DNA from: Chengkuizengella sp. SCS-71B
GTDB taxonomy: Bacteria; Bacillota; Bacilli; Paenibacillales; KCTC-33759
Direction of reading: 5' to 3'
DNA length: 64,000 nucleotides
NCBI RefSeq assembly: GCF_040100845.1
Contig: NZ_JAZHSH010000001.1
Coordinates: 558,001-622,000 of the forward strand
The translations under genes and the position numbers were made by a program. The notes beneath the pieces are model-generated. The model was not told where the DNA came from. It worked only from the letters and a program-made list of their open reading frames with translations, and ran no database searches. This document shows positions 31,517 through 41,706 of this stretch, in pieces. Position 1 is the stretch's first letter; every line of letters starts with the position of its first letter.

Positions 31517-33034
31517 ATGACAATTGCGTTAGAAATGAAACAAATCACCAAAGAATTTCCTGGTGTAAAAGCTTTGGACCAAGTGACATTTAAAGTGAAT
31601 AAAGGCGAAGTACATGCATTGTGTGGTGAGAACGGTGCGGGTAAATCGACGTTAATGAAAGTACTAAGTGGGTTATATCCTGAGGGAACTTATGAAGGTG
31701 AAATACTAGTAGATGGGGATAAAAAAGCTTTTACGAATATTAGAGATGCAGAAGAAGCTGGTATTGCTATTATTTATCAGGAATTAGCATTAGTTAGAGG
31801 TATGACCGTAGCAGAAAACTTATTTTTAGGAAATGAACCTCAAAAATTTGGTGTTATTCAATGGGATTATGTCTACAGTGAGACTGAAAAATGGTTAGCT
31901 GAAGTAGGATTAGCGGGAATTAAACCAGATCAAATTACTGGAACACTAGGAATTGGTCAGCAGCAATTAATTGAAATAGCAAAGGCGTTATCCAAAAATG
32001 CAAAAATATTAATATTAGATGAGCCAACGGCTGCACTTACAGAAAAAGAAGTTGAGATCCTATTAAACATATTAAGAGAGTTTAAAAAGCGCGGAGTAAC
32101 TTGCATTTATATTTCTCATAAGTTAAATGAAGTTTTTGATATAGCTGATTCCATTACGATATTACGTGACGGGCAAACAGTAGCAACACATGATACTGCT
32201 GAAATTGATGAAGATAAGGTGATTTCATTAATGGTTGGACGTGAATTAACAGAAAGGTTCCCACGAGTTGAAGCCAATCCTGGAGATGTTGTGTTATCTG
32301 TTAAAAACTATTCAGTGAAAGACCCTGATCAAGTAGGTAAAAATCTGATTGATAACGTGTCCTTTGAAGTAAGGAAGGGCGAAATACTAGGAATCTCTGG
32401 TTTGATGGGTGCGGGTCGTACGGAGCTTGTGATGAGTCTATTTGGTACCTATGCTGGTTTAACTAGTGGTGAAGTTGAAATTGATGGTGAGAAAGTCAAG
32501 ATTAAAAATACTGAACATGCTATTAAAAAGGGGCTTGCGTTAGTTTCAGAAGATCGAAAAAAATATGGTCTGGTACTGGGCATGAGCATCCAAAATAACA
32601 TTACTTTGCCAAGTTTAAAATGGATTTCACCATATGGTGTGATTAGTGAAAACGAAGAAATCAAACATTCAAAGTTATATCATCAGTCTTTAAAAGTTAA
32701 AGCTCCTTCTGTAGAAAGTATTGTTGGAAATTTAAGTGGTGGAAATCAACAGAAGGTTGTCCTTGGTAAATGGTTAATGACAGAACCAAAAGTATTAATT
32801 GTAGATGAACCTACACGTGGTATAGATGTTGGTGCTAAGTTCGAAATTTATAACATTATGAATGAACTGATTAAAAAAGGTGTGGCTATTATTATGATCT
32901 CATCCGAACTGCCAGAAGTATTAGGAATTAGCCATCGTGTTTTAGTATTAAATGAAGGACAACTAACGGGTGAGTTTGATTACAAAGATGCAACACAAGA
33001 GAAAATTATGGTAGCAGCCACGGGAGGTAAGTAA
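31517..33034 (+). CDS. xylG: xylose ABC transporter ATP-binding protein
   Basis: 505 residues with two ATPase domains, as in all sugar importers of the XylG/RbsA/MglA class. The first has Walker A GENGAGKST and Walker B ILILDEPTAAL with signature LGIGQQQLIEIAKAL; the second has GLMGAGRTEL, signature LSGGNQQKVVLGKWL and VLIVDEPTRGIDVG. AGGGGGGAG precedes the ATG. One base separates it from xylH. Confidence 0.94.
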   Translation: MTIALEMKQITKEFPGVKALDQVTFKVNKGEVHALCGENGAGKSTLMKVLSGLYPEGTYEGEILVDGDKKAFTNIRDAEEAGIAIIYQELALVRGMTVAENLFLGNEPQKFGVIQWDYVYSETEKWLAEVGLAGIKPDQITGTLGIGQQQLIEIAKALSKNAKILILDEPTAALTEKEVEILLNILREFKKRGVTCIYISHKLNEVFDIADSITILRDGQTVATHDTAEIDEDKVISLMVGRELTERFPRVEANPGDVVLSVKNYSVKDPDQVGKNLIDNVSFEVRKGEILGISGLMGAGRTELVMSLFGTYAGLTSGEVEIDGEKVKIKNTEHAIKKGLALVSEDRKKYGLVLGMSIQNNITLPSLKWISPYGVISENEEIKHSKLYHQSLKVKAPSVESIVGNLSGGNQQKVVLGKWLMTEPKVLIVDEPTRGIDVGAKFEIYNIMNELIKKGVAIIMISSELPEVLGISHRVLVLNEGQLTGEFDYKDATQEKIMVAATGGK

Positions 33035-33035
33035 A

Positions 33036-34298
33036 ATGAATACAAATACTACTCAGTCATTGAAAAAGAAACAAAAAATACAATGGGTCAAATTTGATCT
33101 TAGAGCCTATACGATGATCGCTGCTTTAGTTTTGATTTGGATATTGTTCACGTTTCTTAGTGGTGGTAGTTTCATAGAGCCAAGAAATTTATCTAATTTA
33201 TTTAATCAAATGTCAGTTACATCTGTATTAGCAGTCGGAATGGTATTAATCATTGTAGCAGGACATATTGATTTGTCCGTTGGTTCATTAGTAGGTTTAA
33301 CAGGTGGAGTTGCCGCGATTTTAAATTCAACGTATGATTGGAATGCCGTTGTTGTGTTTATTGTAACCATCGTTTTTGGTGCATTAATTGGATTATGGCA
33401 AGGCTGGTGGGTTGCATATCGAGCAGTACCCGCTTTTATTGTAACACTTGGTGGTATGCTCATATTTAGAGGACTATTGTTAGGAATTAGTAATAGTCAG
33501 ACGATCTCTGGTTTATCTGATGGATTTAAATTAGTAGGTACGGGGTATGTTCCTGATGGTTGGGGACTATTAATCGGGATTTTGGCGATTGGTGTTTTTG
33601 CCTTATTATTAGTTCTGAAAAGAGTTTCTCGTAAGAAATTTGGTTTTGATATAGAACCTATGGTGCTAAGTTTATTGAAAATTGTTTTAGTATCTATAAT
33701 AGTCCTTACTTTTGTACTAGCTATGAATAGTTATAAAGGGATACCTATTCCAATTTTCGTTGTGATTTTCTTAGCAATTATTTTTACATTTATTTCTAAA
33801 AATACGGTATATGGAAGACAAATTTATGCGATTGGTGGAAATCCAGAAGCAGCTCGTTTATCGGGAATTAATATTAAAAGAAGAACATTGATGTTATTCG
33901 TGTTAGGAAATACATTAGCTGCTATTGCAGGTATTTTATTAACAGCTAGGGTTGGATCTGCAACAGTAAATGCTGGTAATATGTATGAGTTGGATGCAAT
34001 TGCTGCTGCAGTAATTGGTGGAACTAGTTTACTAGGTGGAGCAGGAACTATTTCAGGTGCGATTATCGGTGCATTAGTTATGGCAAGTCTAGATAACGGC
34101 ATGAGTATGATGAATGTTGAAACGTTCTGGCAATATATCGTTAAGGGTGGTATTTTGATCCTAGCGGTATGGATGGATATTTATAGCAGACAAAGGAAAA
34201 AAAGAGGGAATCGAAAACCTATAAAAATGAAGCAGTTCTTCAGCAGTTTAGGCGGAAGATTTTCACCAAGTTCAAGCAAAAACATAGCCAAAAAGTGA
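33036..34298 (+). CDS. xylH: xylose ABC transporter permease
   Basis: 420 residues with about 10 membrane helices. VLAVGMVLIIVAGHIDLSVG and AIGGNPEAARLSGINIKRR (the EAA-type loop that docks the ATPase) are typical of the BPD_transp_2 sugar permeases. The region between residues about 170 and 250 is enlarged, as in XylH. The C-terminus is basic. It closes the xylFGH operon and is followed by a long inverted repeat. Confidence 0.93.
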   Translation: MNTNTTQSLKKKQKIQWVKFDLRAYTMIAALVLIWILFTFLSGGSFIEPRNLSNLFNQMSVTSVLAVGMVLIIVAGHIDLSVGSLVGLTGGVAAILNSTYDWNAVVVFIVTIVFGALIGLWQGWWVAYRAVPAFIVTLGGMLIFRGLLLGISNSQTISGLSDGFKLVGTGYVPDGWGLLIGILAIGVFALLLVLKRVSRKKFGFDIEPMVLSLLKIVLVSIIVLTFVLAMNSYKGIPIPIFVVIFLAIIFTFISKNTVYGRQIYAIGGNPEAARLSGINIKRRTLMLFVLGNTLAAIAGILLTARVGSATVNAGNMYELDAIAAAVIGGTSLLGGAGTISGAIIGALVMASLDNGMSMMNVETFWQYIVKGGILILAVWMDIYSRQRKKRGNRKPIKMKQFFSSLGGRFSPSSSKNIAKK

Positions 34299-34300
34299 GC

Positions 34301-34430
34301 GAGGCTGGGACAAAACCCAATTAAAATGAATAAATCGCATGAAATTAATTTAATAATCCTTGATTTCATGCGATTTTATTTATGCGTATTATGCAAAAAT
34401 CAGTTAGTTTTTAACTTATGTCCCAGCCTC
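34301..34430. repeat. MITE-like 130-bp inverted repeat after xylH
   Basis: Ends GAGGCTGGGACA and TGTCCCAGCCTC are exact inverted repeats of 12 bp. Inside, AAATCGCATGAAAT and ATTTCATGCGATTT form a second long hairpin. The GAGGCTGGGACA end is common to short repeats of Firmicutes. It may also serve as terminator of xylH. Confidence 0.75.
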
Positions 34431-34993
34431 ATTCACTCTATTAGTTTGAAACTTTCTGCTACTTTAGCTAATTGGGCGAAGATTAATCATACCTTAGAGA
34501 AGTAACTCTAGTGATTTTATCTCATCAAATGAATAAATCATTGCCCATAAGAAATATAGTGTAATACAATAGGAAGAAGAATTTTTTTGAAAATTTCTAT
34601 TTCAGAATGTGGTCAGAAAGACTCATCCCCTTTTTGAAGCATTGCTGATGAAAAAATGGATTAGCGGGAATTTTTGGTCTTATATAGTCTTTTTTTGATA
34701 AATATTTAAAATAGCGGGAATTAATGGACTTATTTTTGTGTTTTTCGCTAATTTTGATGTGATTTTTGATCAATTCCCTGATTTAAGACCATAAAATACC
34801 TCTATTTTCTTAATTTTGTAAAATTAATCAATATAAGACCATAAATTCCCTTTATTTATATAAATACAACTTGAGTAGCATAGAGGATGTGGAAAAAATC
34901 ACTGAAAGAAATGTTTTGGTTCAATGAAATCATTTGATATGAATACAGTTTATATTAAAAGCTGGATTTCACGTCATAAGGTAGGTGTTATGA
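34431..34993. repeat. intergenic stretch with a fourfold inverted motif
   Basis: AGCGGGAATTTTTGGTCTTA (from 34664) and AGCGGGAATTAATGGACTTA (from 34714) are direct copies; TAAGACCATAAATTCCC (34834-34850) and TAAGACCATAAAATACC (34784-34800) are inverted copies. Together they could fold as a cruciform or long hairpin of about 190 bases. No gene seen. Confidence 0.6.
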
Positions 34994-35902
34994 TTGAGTA
35001 ATAGTTTACAACGTCCTAAAAGATCACTTGCTACGATCAGTATGGGTTTGGCGATGGCTATTTTTGGTTCAATTGGGTTTGTAGCAGTACAAACGAGACT
35101 TCAAGCTTTTGAATTAGTTTTTGTTCGTTGTGTTTGTGCTTCATTATTTTTAGGAGCTTTCTGGTTATTATCGGGTAAATTTAAAAATGAAAATTGGAAT
35201 AAACGAGAAGTAAAACGTGTTTTATTATGTGGATTAATACTTGTATCTAACTGGGTCTTCCTTTTTAAAGCATTTGAAATGATGTCAATTACTGTCGCCA
35301 TCTCAATCTATTATTTAGCACCTGTTATCGTTTTATTGTTGGGAAGCTTTCTTTATAGAGAAAAGTTAACGTGGATAGCGATCATTTCTATTTTGATATG
35401 TTTTATCGGTACGATGTTAATATCCGGCTTAGGAACGGATACTCCGTTTCAACAATTACTTTCATCAGGACTGATCTTACCTTTCTTGGCAGCGATTTTA
35501 TATGCTCTGTTAACTCTCCTCAGTAAAGGAATTACTCAGTTATCTCCTTATGCAGTGACCGTAATTCAAACATCACTTGGCGCTATCTTGTTATTTCCTT
35601 TAGTTAGTTTTGGTGCTTTTTCTGGACTTCAGGTAAATCATTGGATTGCCATTACGATTATTGGTGTCATACATACAGGAGTGGTGTACTTTTTATTTTT
35701 TAGAAGTGTAAGATTTCTTCCAACAAGACTTATTTCTGCATTGGTGTTTTTAGATCCTATAGTGGCTATTTTATTAGATACAATGATCATAGGTTTTCGT
35801 CCTAGTGTGTTGCAAATTGTTGGTTTACTCCTTACTTTTGGTGGAATGGTTGTTACTTTGGTTCAGACTGAATCCACAAAATCTACTGCTGAAGCAGGTT
35901 AG
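34994..35902 (+). CDS. EamA-family (DMT) transporter 1
   Basis: 302 residues with ten membrane helices in two five-helix repeats. MAIFGSIGFVAVQT, FELVFVRCVCASLFLGAF and a second repeat with FLAAILYALLTLLSKGI and FLDPIVAILLDTMI are typical. These transporters carry small metabolites, mainly outward; the substrate cannot be told. TTG 34994 follows AAGGTAGG; the overlapping ATG 34990 stops at once. It converges on the next EamA gene with a 24-base gap. Confidence 0.85.
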   Translation: MSNSLQRPKRSLATISMGLAMAIFGSIGFVAVQTRLQAFELVFVRCVCASLFLGAFWLLSGKFKNENWNKREVKRVLLCGLILVSNWVFLFKAFEMMSITVAISIYYLAPVIVLLLGSFLYREKLTWIAIISILICFIGTMLISGLGTDTPFQQLLSSGLILPFLAAILYALLTLLSKGITQLSPYAVTVIQTSLGAILLFPLVSFGAFSGLQVNHWIAITIIGVIHTGVVYFLFFRSVRFLPTRLISALVFLDPIVAILLDTMIIGFRPSVLQIVGLLLTFGGMVVTLVQTESTKSTAEAG

Positions 35903-35926
35903 TTCATTTCCAAAAAATCATATTAT

Positions 35927-36850
35927 TTACGACTCCCTGATGTTCTGTTGTTTCAACAACTGAACATCAACTACCTTACTGGATTGTTTTTTAGTTGAAA
36001 TAAATACACCACTAAGTACTAAAACAAGACCTACAATTAAGCTCCATTTTAATTCTTCATTAAGTAGTGAATATCCCCAAATTATGGCAGTAGCTGGTAT
36101 AAGATAAGTTACCATCGTGGCAAATTCAGCGCTCCCTTTTTGAACCAAATAATAATAGAGAATGTAGGCAATACCTGATCCGAATACACCTAAACCTATT
36201 AACACAGAGATATTTGTCCACGAAACTAAATGGGATATCGATATTGATTCAGTTGAAAGAGCAACACTTCCACTTCCAAGTGAACCAATAAACAAAGTAC
36301 AAAAAGTAATCTGATACATAGATAATCCTTTGAGTAATCGTTTAGATAATTGAGATCCAAATGCATAACAAAGGGTAGCGGCGATCATACAAACAAATCC
36401 AAGCAAATCCACTGAAATAATATGAACAGGATCGATATCAAGTAAAATAATTAGACCGATTAAACCAATTCCGATTCCTAACCATTGCATACGATTGGTA
36501 GCTGCACGGAAAAATACAATACCAACAATAATGGTCCACAGTGGGGTTGTCGCATTTAATACAGAGGCCATACTGCTCGATAATCTAGTTTCACTAAATG
36601 CAATGAAGGTCCAAGGAATCGCCGTATTGATTGAAGCCATAATCGTTAACGGAATCCAAGGCATTTTTCTAAGTTCAAAAGGTTTTCGCAATATGAGCAT
36701 AATCAGAACGATGGTAACTAAACCGAAGGAAGATCTTAGAAAAGCAATCGTCCATGGACCAAAGTCTTCCAGTAATATTTTGATAAAATAAAAAGACCCG
36801 CCCCAAATGAGGCTCAGTAATATTAGTACAATAAAGAGTATACGGGGCAT
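35927..36850 (-). CDS. EamA-family (DMT) transporter 2
   Basis: 307 residues, ten membrane helices. LLSLIWGGSFYFIKILL, TPLWTIIVGIVFFR at the end of the first repeat, and YLIPATAIIWGYSLLNEEL in the second are classic EamA motifs (RhaT/YdcZ-like group). A short basic tail follows. The 3' end carries a TGATGTTC/GAACATCA hairpin that may help terminate. Not closely related to EamA 1, so not a recent duplication. Confidence 0.86.
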   Translation of the reverse strand: MPRILFIVLILLSLIWGGSFYFIKILLEDFGPWTIAFLRSSFGLVTIVLIMLILRKPFELRKMPWIPLTIMASINTAIPWTFIAFSETRLSSSMASVLNATTPLWTIIVGIVFFRAATNRMQWLGIGIGLIGLIILLDIDPVHIISVDLLGFVCMIAATLCYAFGSQLSKRLLKGLSMYQITFCTLFIGSLGSGSVALSTESISISHLVSWTNISVLIGLGVFGSGIAYILYYYLVQKGSAEFATMVTYLIPATAIIWGYSLLNEELKWSLIVGLVLVLSGVFISTKKQSSKVVDVQLLKQQNIRES

Positions 36851-36916
36851 TTTTATTCCTACTTTCTATATTTTCTAAGTTAAGGTTTAAGAGGTTATCT
36901 CTGCAACATGAAGGCG

Positions 36917-38188
36917 TTATTTAACCATTAAAAGGTTTTCTTCATTATCCTCACATGATTGACTTGCATTAAATTTAATTTGCTTATAAATGAAAATGAT
37001 TGTAAATATTGCTATAAAAACCAAAATAATAGGTGATGAAAATGATAAAAACACAAACAATACGAATAACATCATGACTATCATCATTTTCACAATTTTT
37101 TGATCAAACAATTTAATAGCAGCTAACAAAGTTACAAACACATTGCTAATAAAAAATACATCAGCAATAGCGACAATTTGGGTTATATTGATCAAATCTA
37201 AAAAGGCTAACACAAATACAAAGATATGAAAACAGCTTAACGCAATAATTCCCCCTAAAGGTACATTTGTTTTTGTACGATAACTTAACTTTTTAGGTAA
37301 GATACCTTCCTCTGCCATACCACGAATTAATCTAGCCGTACCCCCAATAAATAGAATGATTGAAGATAAACATAAACCAGGTGCAATGAAGCCAATAATC
37401 AATCCAGTCAAACTTCCAAATATAGGAGTTAAAATACTTGCAACAGTGATTTGTGAAGCACCAGAAATATTAGGAATATCTGACCATTGTATAGAAGCAG
37501 CAACCATTAAACATACAATCGAAATGATAAGTGCACTGAAACCAACCGCTTTTGGTATCGTTGAACGCACATTTTTAACATCATTACTGTAATTTCCAAT
37601 CACTTCCCAGCCTACAATTGTCCAAAACAATAATAACAAACTATATCCAAATGAAGAGATATCAAAACTTGTTGTAAATAGTTCAGTTTTTGGATATTGA
37701 ATTAAAGAGGTCAATCCTCCCGAAAATAACAATAATGCAGATACAGATGATAAAACAAAAGCGATTTTACCAATAAATGAAACGTTCAGCAGCAATATCA
37801 AAATCGTGATCCCCATTAGAAGGAAAGCGATCCATTTTGTTGATAAAAATCCATCAAAATGAATAAATTGAGCAGCTGTCATTAACACAGCGATCGGACC
37901 AAAACATACAGCTCCTATTAAAAAGAAGGAGGTTAAATATTTTATATATTTTCCAAACACATCCTCAACGGCTTGCGTTACTCCAGAGTTACCGGGAAAT
38001 TTCACACTCAAAGAACCAAATAAAAAAGCAAAAAACCAATTAATCAACATGATTGTTATCCACGATAATATGGCATAATCTCCTGCAACCTCAAAGATGA
38101 TTGGAGGTAAAAGTATAATACCTGATCCTAAGATAGGACCAACGATGAGACCGTTTAATTGTACTGCATTTAATTTTTTATCAACCAG
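36917..38188 (-). CDS. APC-family amino acid permease (YjeH-like), CTG start
   Basis: 423 residues if CTG 38188 is used. AGGAGGAG lies eight bases before it, and an in-frame TAG just upstream of that closes the frame. The first ATG (38050) would lose helix 1, LNGLIVGPILGSGIILLPP, which holds the G-S-G-I substrate motif shared by APC transporters, so the longer form is right. About 11-12 helices; VGWEVIGNYSNDVKN and the end of helix 10 fit the YjeH/amino acid exporter group. Divergent from the LysR gene, which may control it. Confidence 0.8.
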   Translation of the reverse strand: MVDKKLNAVQLNGLIVGPILGSGIILLPPIIFEVAGDYAILSWITIMLINWFFAFLFGSLSVKFPGNSGVTQAVEDVFGKYIKYLTSFFLIGAVCFGPIAVLMTAAQFIHFDGFLSTKWIAFLLMGITILILLLNVSFIGKIAFVLSSVSALLLFSGGLTSLIQYPKTELFTTSFDISSFGYSLLLLFWTIVGWEVIGNYSNDVKNVRSTIPKAVGFSALIISIVCLMVAASIQWSDIPNISGASQITVASILTPIFGSLTGLIIGFIAPGLCLSSIILFIGGTARLIRGMAEEGILPKKLSYRTKTNVPLGGIIALSCFHIFVFVLAFLDLINITQIVAIADVFFISNVFVTLLAAIKLFDQKIVKMMIVMMLFVLFVFLSFSSPIILVFIAIFTIIFIYKQIKFNASQSCEDNEENLLMVK

Positions 38189-38408
38189 TTTAATCTCCTC
38201 CTAACATGCACAACTTTTTAATTCCTCTGATCTTTTTTAATTTAAGTATGATGAAATCATGATGACCCTCCATTTAATCAAATAAAATTGATTTATCAAT
38301 TTGAGAAAGGTACTATGTTCTTGAATATCATATATCAACAACATGAACGCTCTTTAATTTCTAATGCCATTGAAATCACCTCGTGAAATATACAATACCA
38401 TAGACACA

Positions 38409-38446
38409 ACTATCAACGTTAGCTATAATTATTGATAGTAACTATC
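38409..38446. promoter_or_regulatory. probable LysR binding region
   Basis: ACTATCAA (38409-38416) is inverted as TTGATAGT (38432-38439), and GATAGT-A-ACTATC (38434-38446) is a second dyad 20 bases before the regulator's start. It lies in the divergent region between the permease and the LysR gene. Confidence 0.5.
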
Positions 38447-38466
38447 GAAAAAGGTGATGATTATAA

Positions 38467-39399
38467 ATGGATATAGATGTTTATCGTACTTTTATAGAAG
38501 TTGTAAAATGGAAAAATTATACGAAAGCTGCAGATCAATTAGGTTATGCTCAATCCAGTGTAACTACACAAATTAAAAAGATTGAAGCGGCTTATGGAGT
38601 TCGAATATTTGAGAGAATGGGACGGATGATGCAATTGACACAATCAGGTGAACACTTGTATCAATATGCCTTAAAATTAGTCTCTTTAGAAGATGAAGCA
38701 AAAGAACGTCTTACTTCTAAAACAGAATTAAACGGTTCGTTGTCCATTGGAACAGTAGAATCATTTGCGACATTTGAATTAGTGAAATATTTTCAAGAAT
38801 TTAATATAAAACACCCTCAAATTAAATTATCGATAGAATCTAATATTTGCTCTGAAATGTATTCAAAAGTTTTAGATGGAACCTATGACATAGCTCTGGT
38901 AATGGATCAAACCCTACATCATGAGGACTTGAACAAATTGATTATAAGAAAAGAGGAAATGGTGCTAGTTGGATTTAACAATCATCCATTAGCAACAAAG
39001 AAAAGAGTTACTGTTAAAGATTTACAAGGAGAGACGGTTATTTGTACAGAAAAAGGATGTACATATCGTACTATGCTGGAACAAGCATTAAAAAGAGAAG
39101 GTGTAATTTGTGGTTCATCACTAGAGTTCAATGGGATTGAAGTGATAAAAAGATGTGTCATTTCTGGACTTGGAATCGCCTTATTACCTAAAATCACAGT
39201 AGAAAAAGAGTTGGAAGAAGGATCTCTATCTTTGATTCCTTTAGATGAACCTAGTATAGAAGTATATGTTCAACTTGTAGTGCACAAGAAAAAATGGATG
39301 TCGCCTGCTTTAAAGGAATTCATTCATTTGTTAAACCCGTCATATTTTGATATTTTGCATGAATTGCGACAAAGGGACAATAAGAGTACAATAAGTTAA
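38467..39399 (+). CDS. LysR-family regulator
   Basis: 310 residues. N-terminal winged HTH (DVYRTFIEVVKWKNYTKAAD, LGYAQSSVTTQIKKIEAAYG, VRIFERM) and a two-lobe effector domain (SIGTVESFATFELVKYFQEF, VISGLGIALLPKI). Target not named; the divergent APC permease is the best candidate. AAGGTGATG precedes ATG 38467. Confidence 0.88.
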   Translation: MDIDVYRTFIEVVKWKNYTKAADQLGYAQSSVTTQIKKIEAAYGVRIFERMGRMMQLTQSGEHLYQYALKLVSLEDEAKERLTSKTELNGSLSIGTVESFATFELVKYFQEFNIKHPQIKLSIESNICSEMYSKVLDGTYDIALVMDQTLHHEDLNKLIIRKEEMVLVGFNNHPLATKKRVTVKDLQGETVICTEKGCTYRTMLEQALKREGVICGSSLEFNGIEVIKRCVISGLGIALLPKITVEKELEEGSLSLIPLDEPSIEVYVQLVVHKKKWMSPALKEFIHLLNPSYFDILHELRQRDNKSTIS

Positions 39400-39472
39400 T
39401 AATAGAAATAGTTTAATAAAAAAAGGTTGTTTATAATTTATAATATAAAAATAGATTTAGGAGAAGATAAAT

Positions 39473-40594
39473 ATGTTAAAAATTGGATCTCATGTTTCAT
39501 TTTCTAGTAAAGGATTATTAAATGCAGCAAAGGAAGCAGAAACTTATGGATCATCGACTTTCATGATCTATACGGGAGCTCCTCAAAATACGAGAAGAAA
39601 ACCGATTGAAGAGCAGTTTATAGTAGAAGGTAAACAATTGATGGAGAAAAACGATATACATGAGATTGTTGTTCATGCCCCTTACATCATAAACTTAGGC
39701 TCTTATAAATCCAATACGTATCAACTAGCTGTTGATTTTCTACAGGAAGAAATGAAAAGGACGGATTATTTAGGCGTTAAAAATATCGTACTTCATCCCG
39801 GGGCATATACCGATAAAGATGCAGAATACGGAATTTCACGTATCGCCGAAGGATTAAATGAGGTTCTTGAAGGTACAAAAGAAACGAACGTAAATATCGC
39901 ACTAGAAACGATGGCAGGAAAAGGAACTGAAATTGGGAGAAGCTTTGAAGAACTTGCCTCTATTATAGATAAAGTACAAAGTAATGAACGATTAACAGTA
40001 TGTTTTGACACATGTCACGTTCATGATGCAGGTTATGACCTTGTAAATGATCTTGATGGGGTTTTAGAGCAGTTTGATAAGATTGTTGGATTAGATCGAA
40101 TCGCTGTATTACATTTAAACGATAGTAAAAATCCCCGCGGAGCAGGGAAAGATCGCCATGCCCCAGTAGGTTCAGGGTTTATTGGATTTAATGCGATGAA
40201 CAACATCGTACATCATGAAAAATTAAAACATCTTCCTATGATTTTAGAAACACCATGGATTGGTAAAGATAAAAAATCTCAAAGACCGATGTACGAAGCA
40301 GAGATTGCTTTACTTAGAGGAGATTTAGAAGATCGATTTGGTTCTGAGTTTCTTGAAGATGTTGAAAAAATAAATCACTTTTTTAATAAAAATTCTATAA
40401 ATGAAAGAGAATTTATAATAAACACATGGGAAATGTTAAAAAGTGATGCAAAATTAAGAAAACAAGATCCTCGTGAACCGATGGAAAGATTGTATGATCA
40501 AGTAATGGAAGCAGAGTTGCTTTCAGATTTATCTGAAGAGCAAATCAATCAACGTTTAACAGTTAGTTTTGCTAAAGAAGGAGCGTTATCTTAA
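39473..40594 (+). CDS. nfo: deoxyribonuclease IV (AP endonuclease) with C-terminal extension
   Basis: 373 residues, of which the first 290 are the zinc-dependent TIM-barrel endonuclease [93 protein letters not shown] and LETPW hold the metal-binding His, Glu and Asp residues. It incises DNA at abasic sites. The extra 75 residues are charged and helical and absent from E. coli Nfo. GGAGAAG precedes the ATG. purU follows after three bases. Confidence 0.92.
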   Translation: MLKIGSHVSFSSKGLLNAAKEAETYGSSTFMIYTGAPQNTRRKPIEEQFIVEGKQLMEKNDIHEIVVHAPYIINLGSYKSNTYQLAVDFLQEEMKRTDYLGVKNIVLHPGAYTDKDAEYGISRIAEGLNEVLEGTKETNVNIALETMAGKGTEIGRSFEELASIIDKVQSNERLTVCFDTCHVHDAGYDLVNDLDGVLEQFDKIVGLDRIAVLHLNDSKNPRGAGKDRHAPVGSGFIGFNAMNNIVHHEKLKHLPMILETPWIGKDKKSQRPMYEAEIALLRGDLEDRFGSEFLEDVEKINHFFNKNSINEREFIINTWEMLKSDAKLRKQDPREPMERLYDQVMEAELLSDLSEEQINQRLTVSFAKEGALS

Positions 40595-40597
40595 AAC

Positions 40598-41497
40598 ATG
40601 AAGCCACTAACACCTAATTCAAATAAATGGTCAGATAAAACAAGTAAAAATAGAGCTCGCATGTTAATCTCATGCCCAGATCAACCTGGTATCGTAGCAT
40701 CGGTATCTAAGTTTTTGCATCAACATGAAGCAAATATTGTTCAATCTGATCAATACACGATGGATCCTGAGGGTGGAATGTTTTTTATTCGAATTGAATT
40801 TGATTTGCCTGATTTAGAGTCCAAGTTAAATGGATTAAAAGAAGGCTTTGCAATGGTTGCAGATGAATTTCAAATGAATTGGAGAATAAATTTAGCACAC
40901 AAGAAACAAAAGTTAGCTATTTTTGTTTCAAAAGAAGACCATTGTTTACTTGAATTGTTATGGCAATGGCAAGCAGGAGATTTATATGCGGATATTAAGA
41001 TGGTGGTAAGTAACCACGATGATATGAGGGAGCTAGTAGAATCCTTTGGGATTCCATATTATCATATTCCTGTGACAGCTGACACCAAAGCTGAAGCTGA
41101 GGCAAAACAGCTTGAAGTGACTGAAGGAAAAGTAGATACTATTATTTTAGCAAGATATATGCAAATCATCTCACCAAAGCTCCTTCAATTTTATAAAAAT
41201 AGAATGATTAACATACATCACTCTTTTTTGCCTGCATTTGTAGGTGGAAAGCCTTATACACAGGCTTTTAATAGAGGTGTAAAAATCATTGGGGCTACTG
41301 CCCATTATGTGACAGAAGAACTTGACGGAGGGCCGATTATTGAACAAGACGTGCAAAGGGTAAGTCATCGAGATTCCGTAGATGAGCTAAAGCGCATTGG
41401 TAGACATATTGAAAGAATTGTTTTAGCAAGAGCTGTTTCTTGGCACGTAGAAGATCGAATTTTAGTTCATGAAAATAAAACGGTTGTGTTTAACTAG
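40598..41497 (+). CDS. purU: formyltetrahydrofolate deformylase
   Basis: 299 residues: N-terminal ACT domain (ARMLISCPDQPGIVASVSKF), then a formyltransferase-like catalytic domain with LARYMQIISPKLL, NIHHSFLPAFVGGKPYTQAF (active His), and ATAHYVTEELDGGPIIEQDV (active Asp). It hydrolyses 10-formyl-THF to THF and formate, balancing one-carbon pools. Tight spacing to nfo shows co-transcription. Confidence 0.95.
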   Translation: MKPLTPNSNKWSDKTSKNRARMLISCPDQPGIVASVSKFLHQHEANIVQSDQYTMDPEGGMFFIRIEFDLPDLESKLNGLKEGFAMVADEFQMNWRINLAHKKQKLAIFVSKEDHCLLELLWQWQAGDLYADIKMVVSNHDDMRELVESFGIPYYHIPVTADTKAEAEAKQLEVTEGKVDTIILARYMQIISPKLLQFYKNRMINIHHSFLPAFVGGKPYTQAFNRGVKIIGATAHYVTEELDGGPIIEQDVQRVSHRDSVDELKRIGRHIERIVLARAVSWHVEDRILVHENKTVVFN

Positions 41498-41706
41498 CTA
41501 TTTTTTATTACATTAATAATTTCAATTTTTAAAATTCCTGTAACACACTTTATTGATTTAAAGTAGAAAAGATTATTTTCAAATGTTACAATTAATTTTG
41601 TCATCTTAATCAAACAGATAATAACTTATCTCAGACTTAAGCATTTTAAAGAGATAGTTACAAATAATAACAAGCTTATAATAGAAAATGAAACTAGGAG
41701 GATTTT

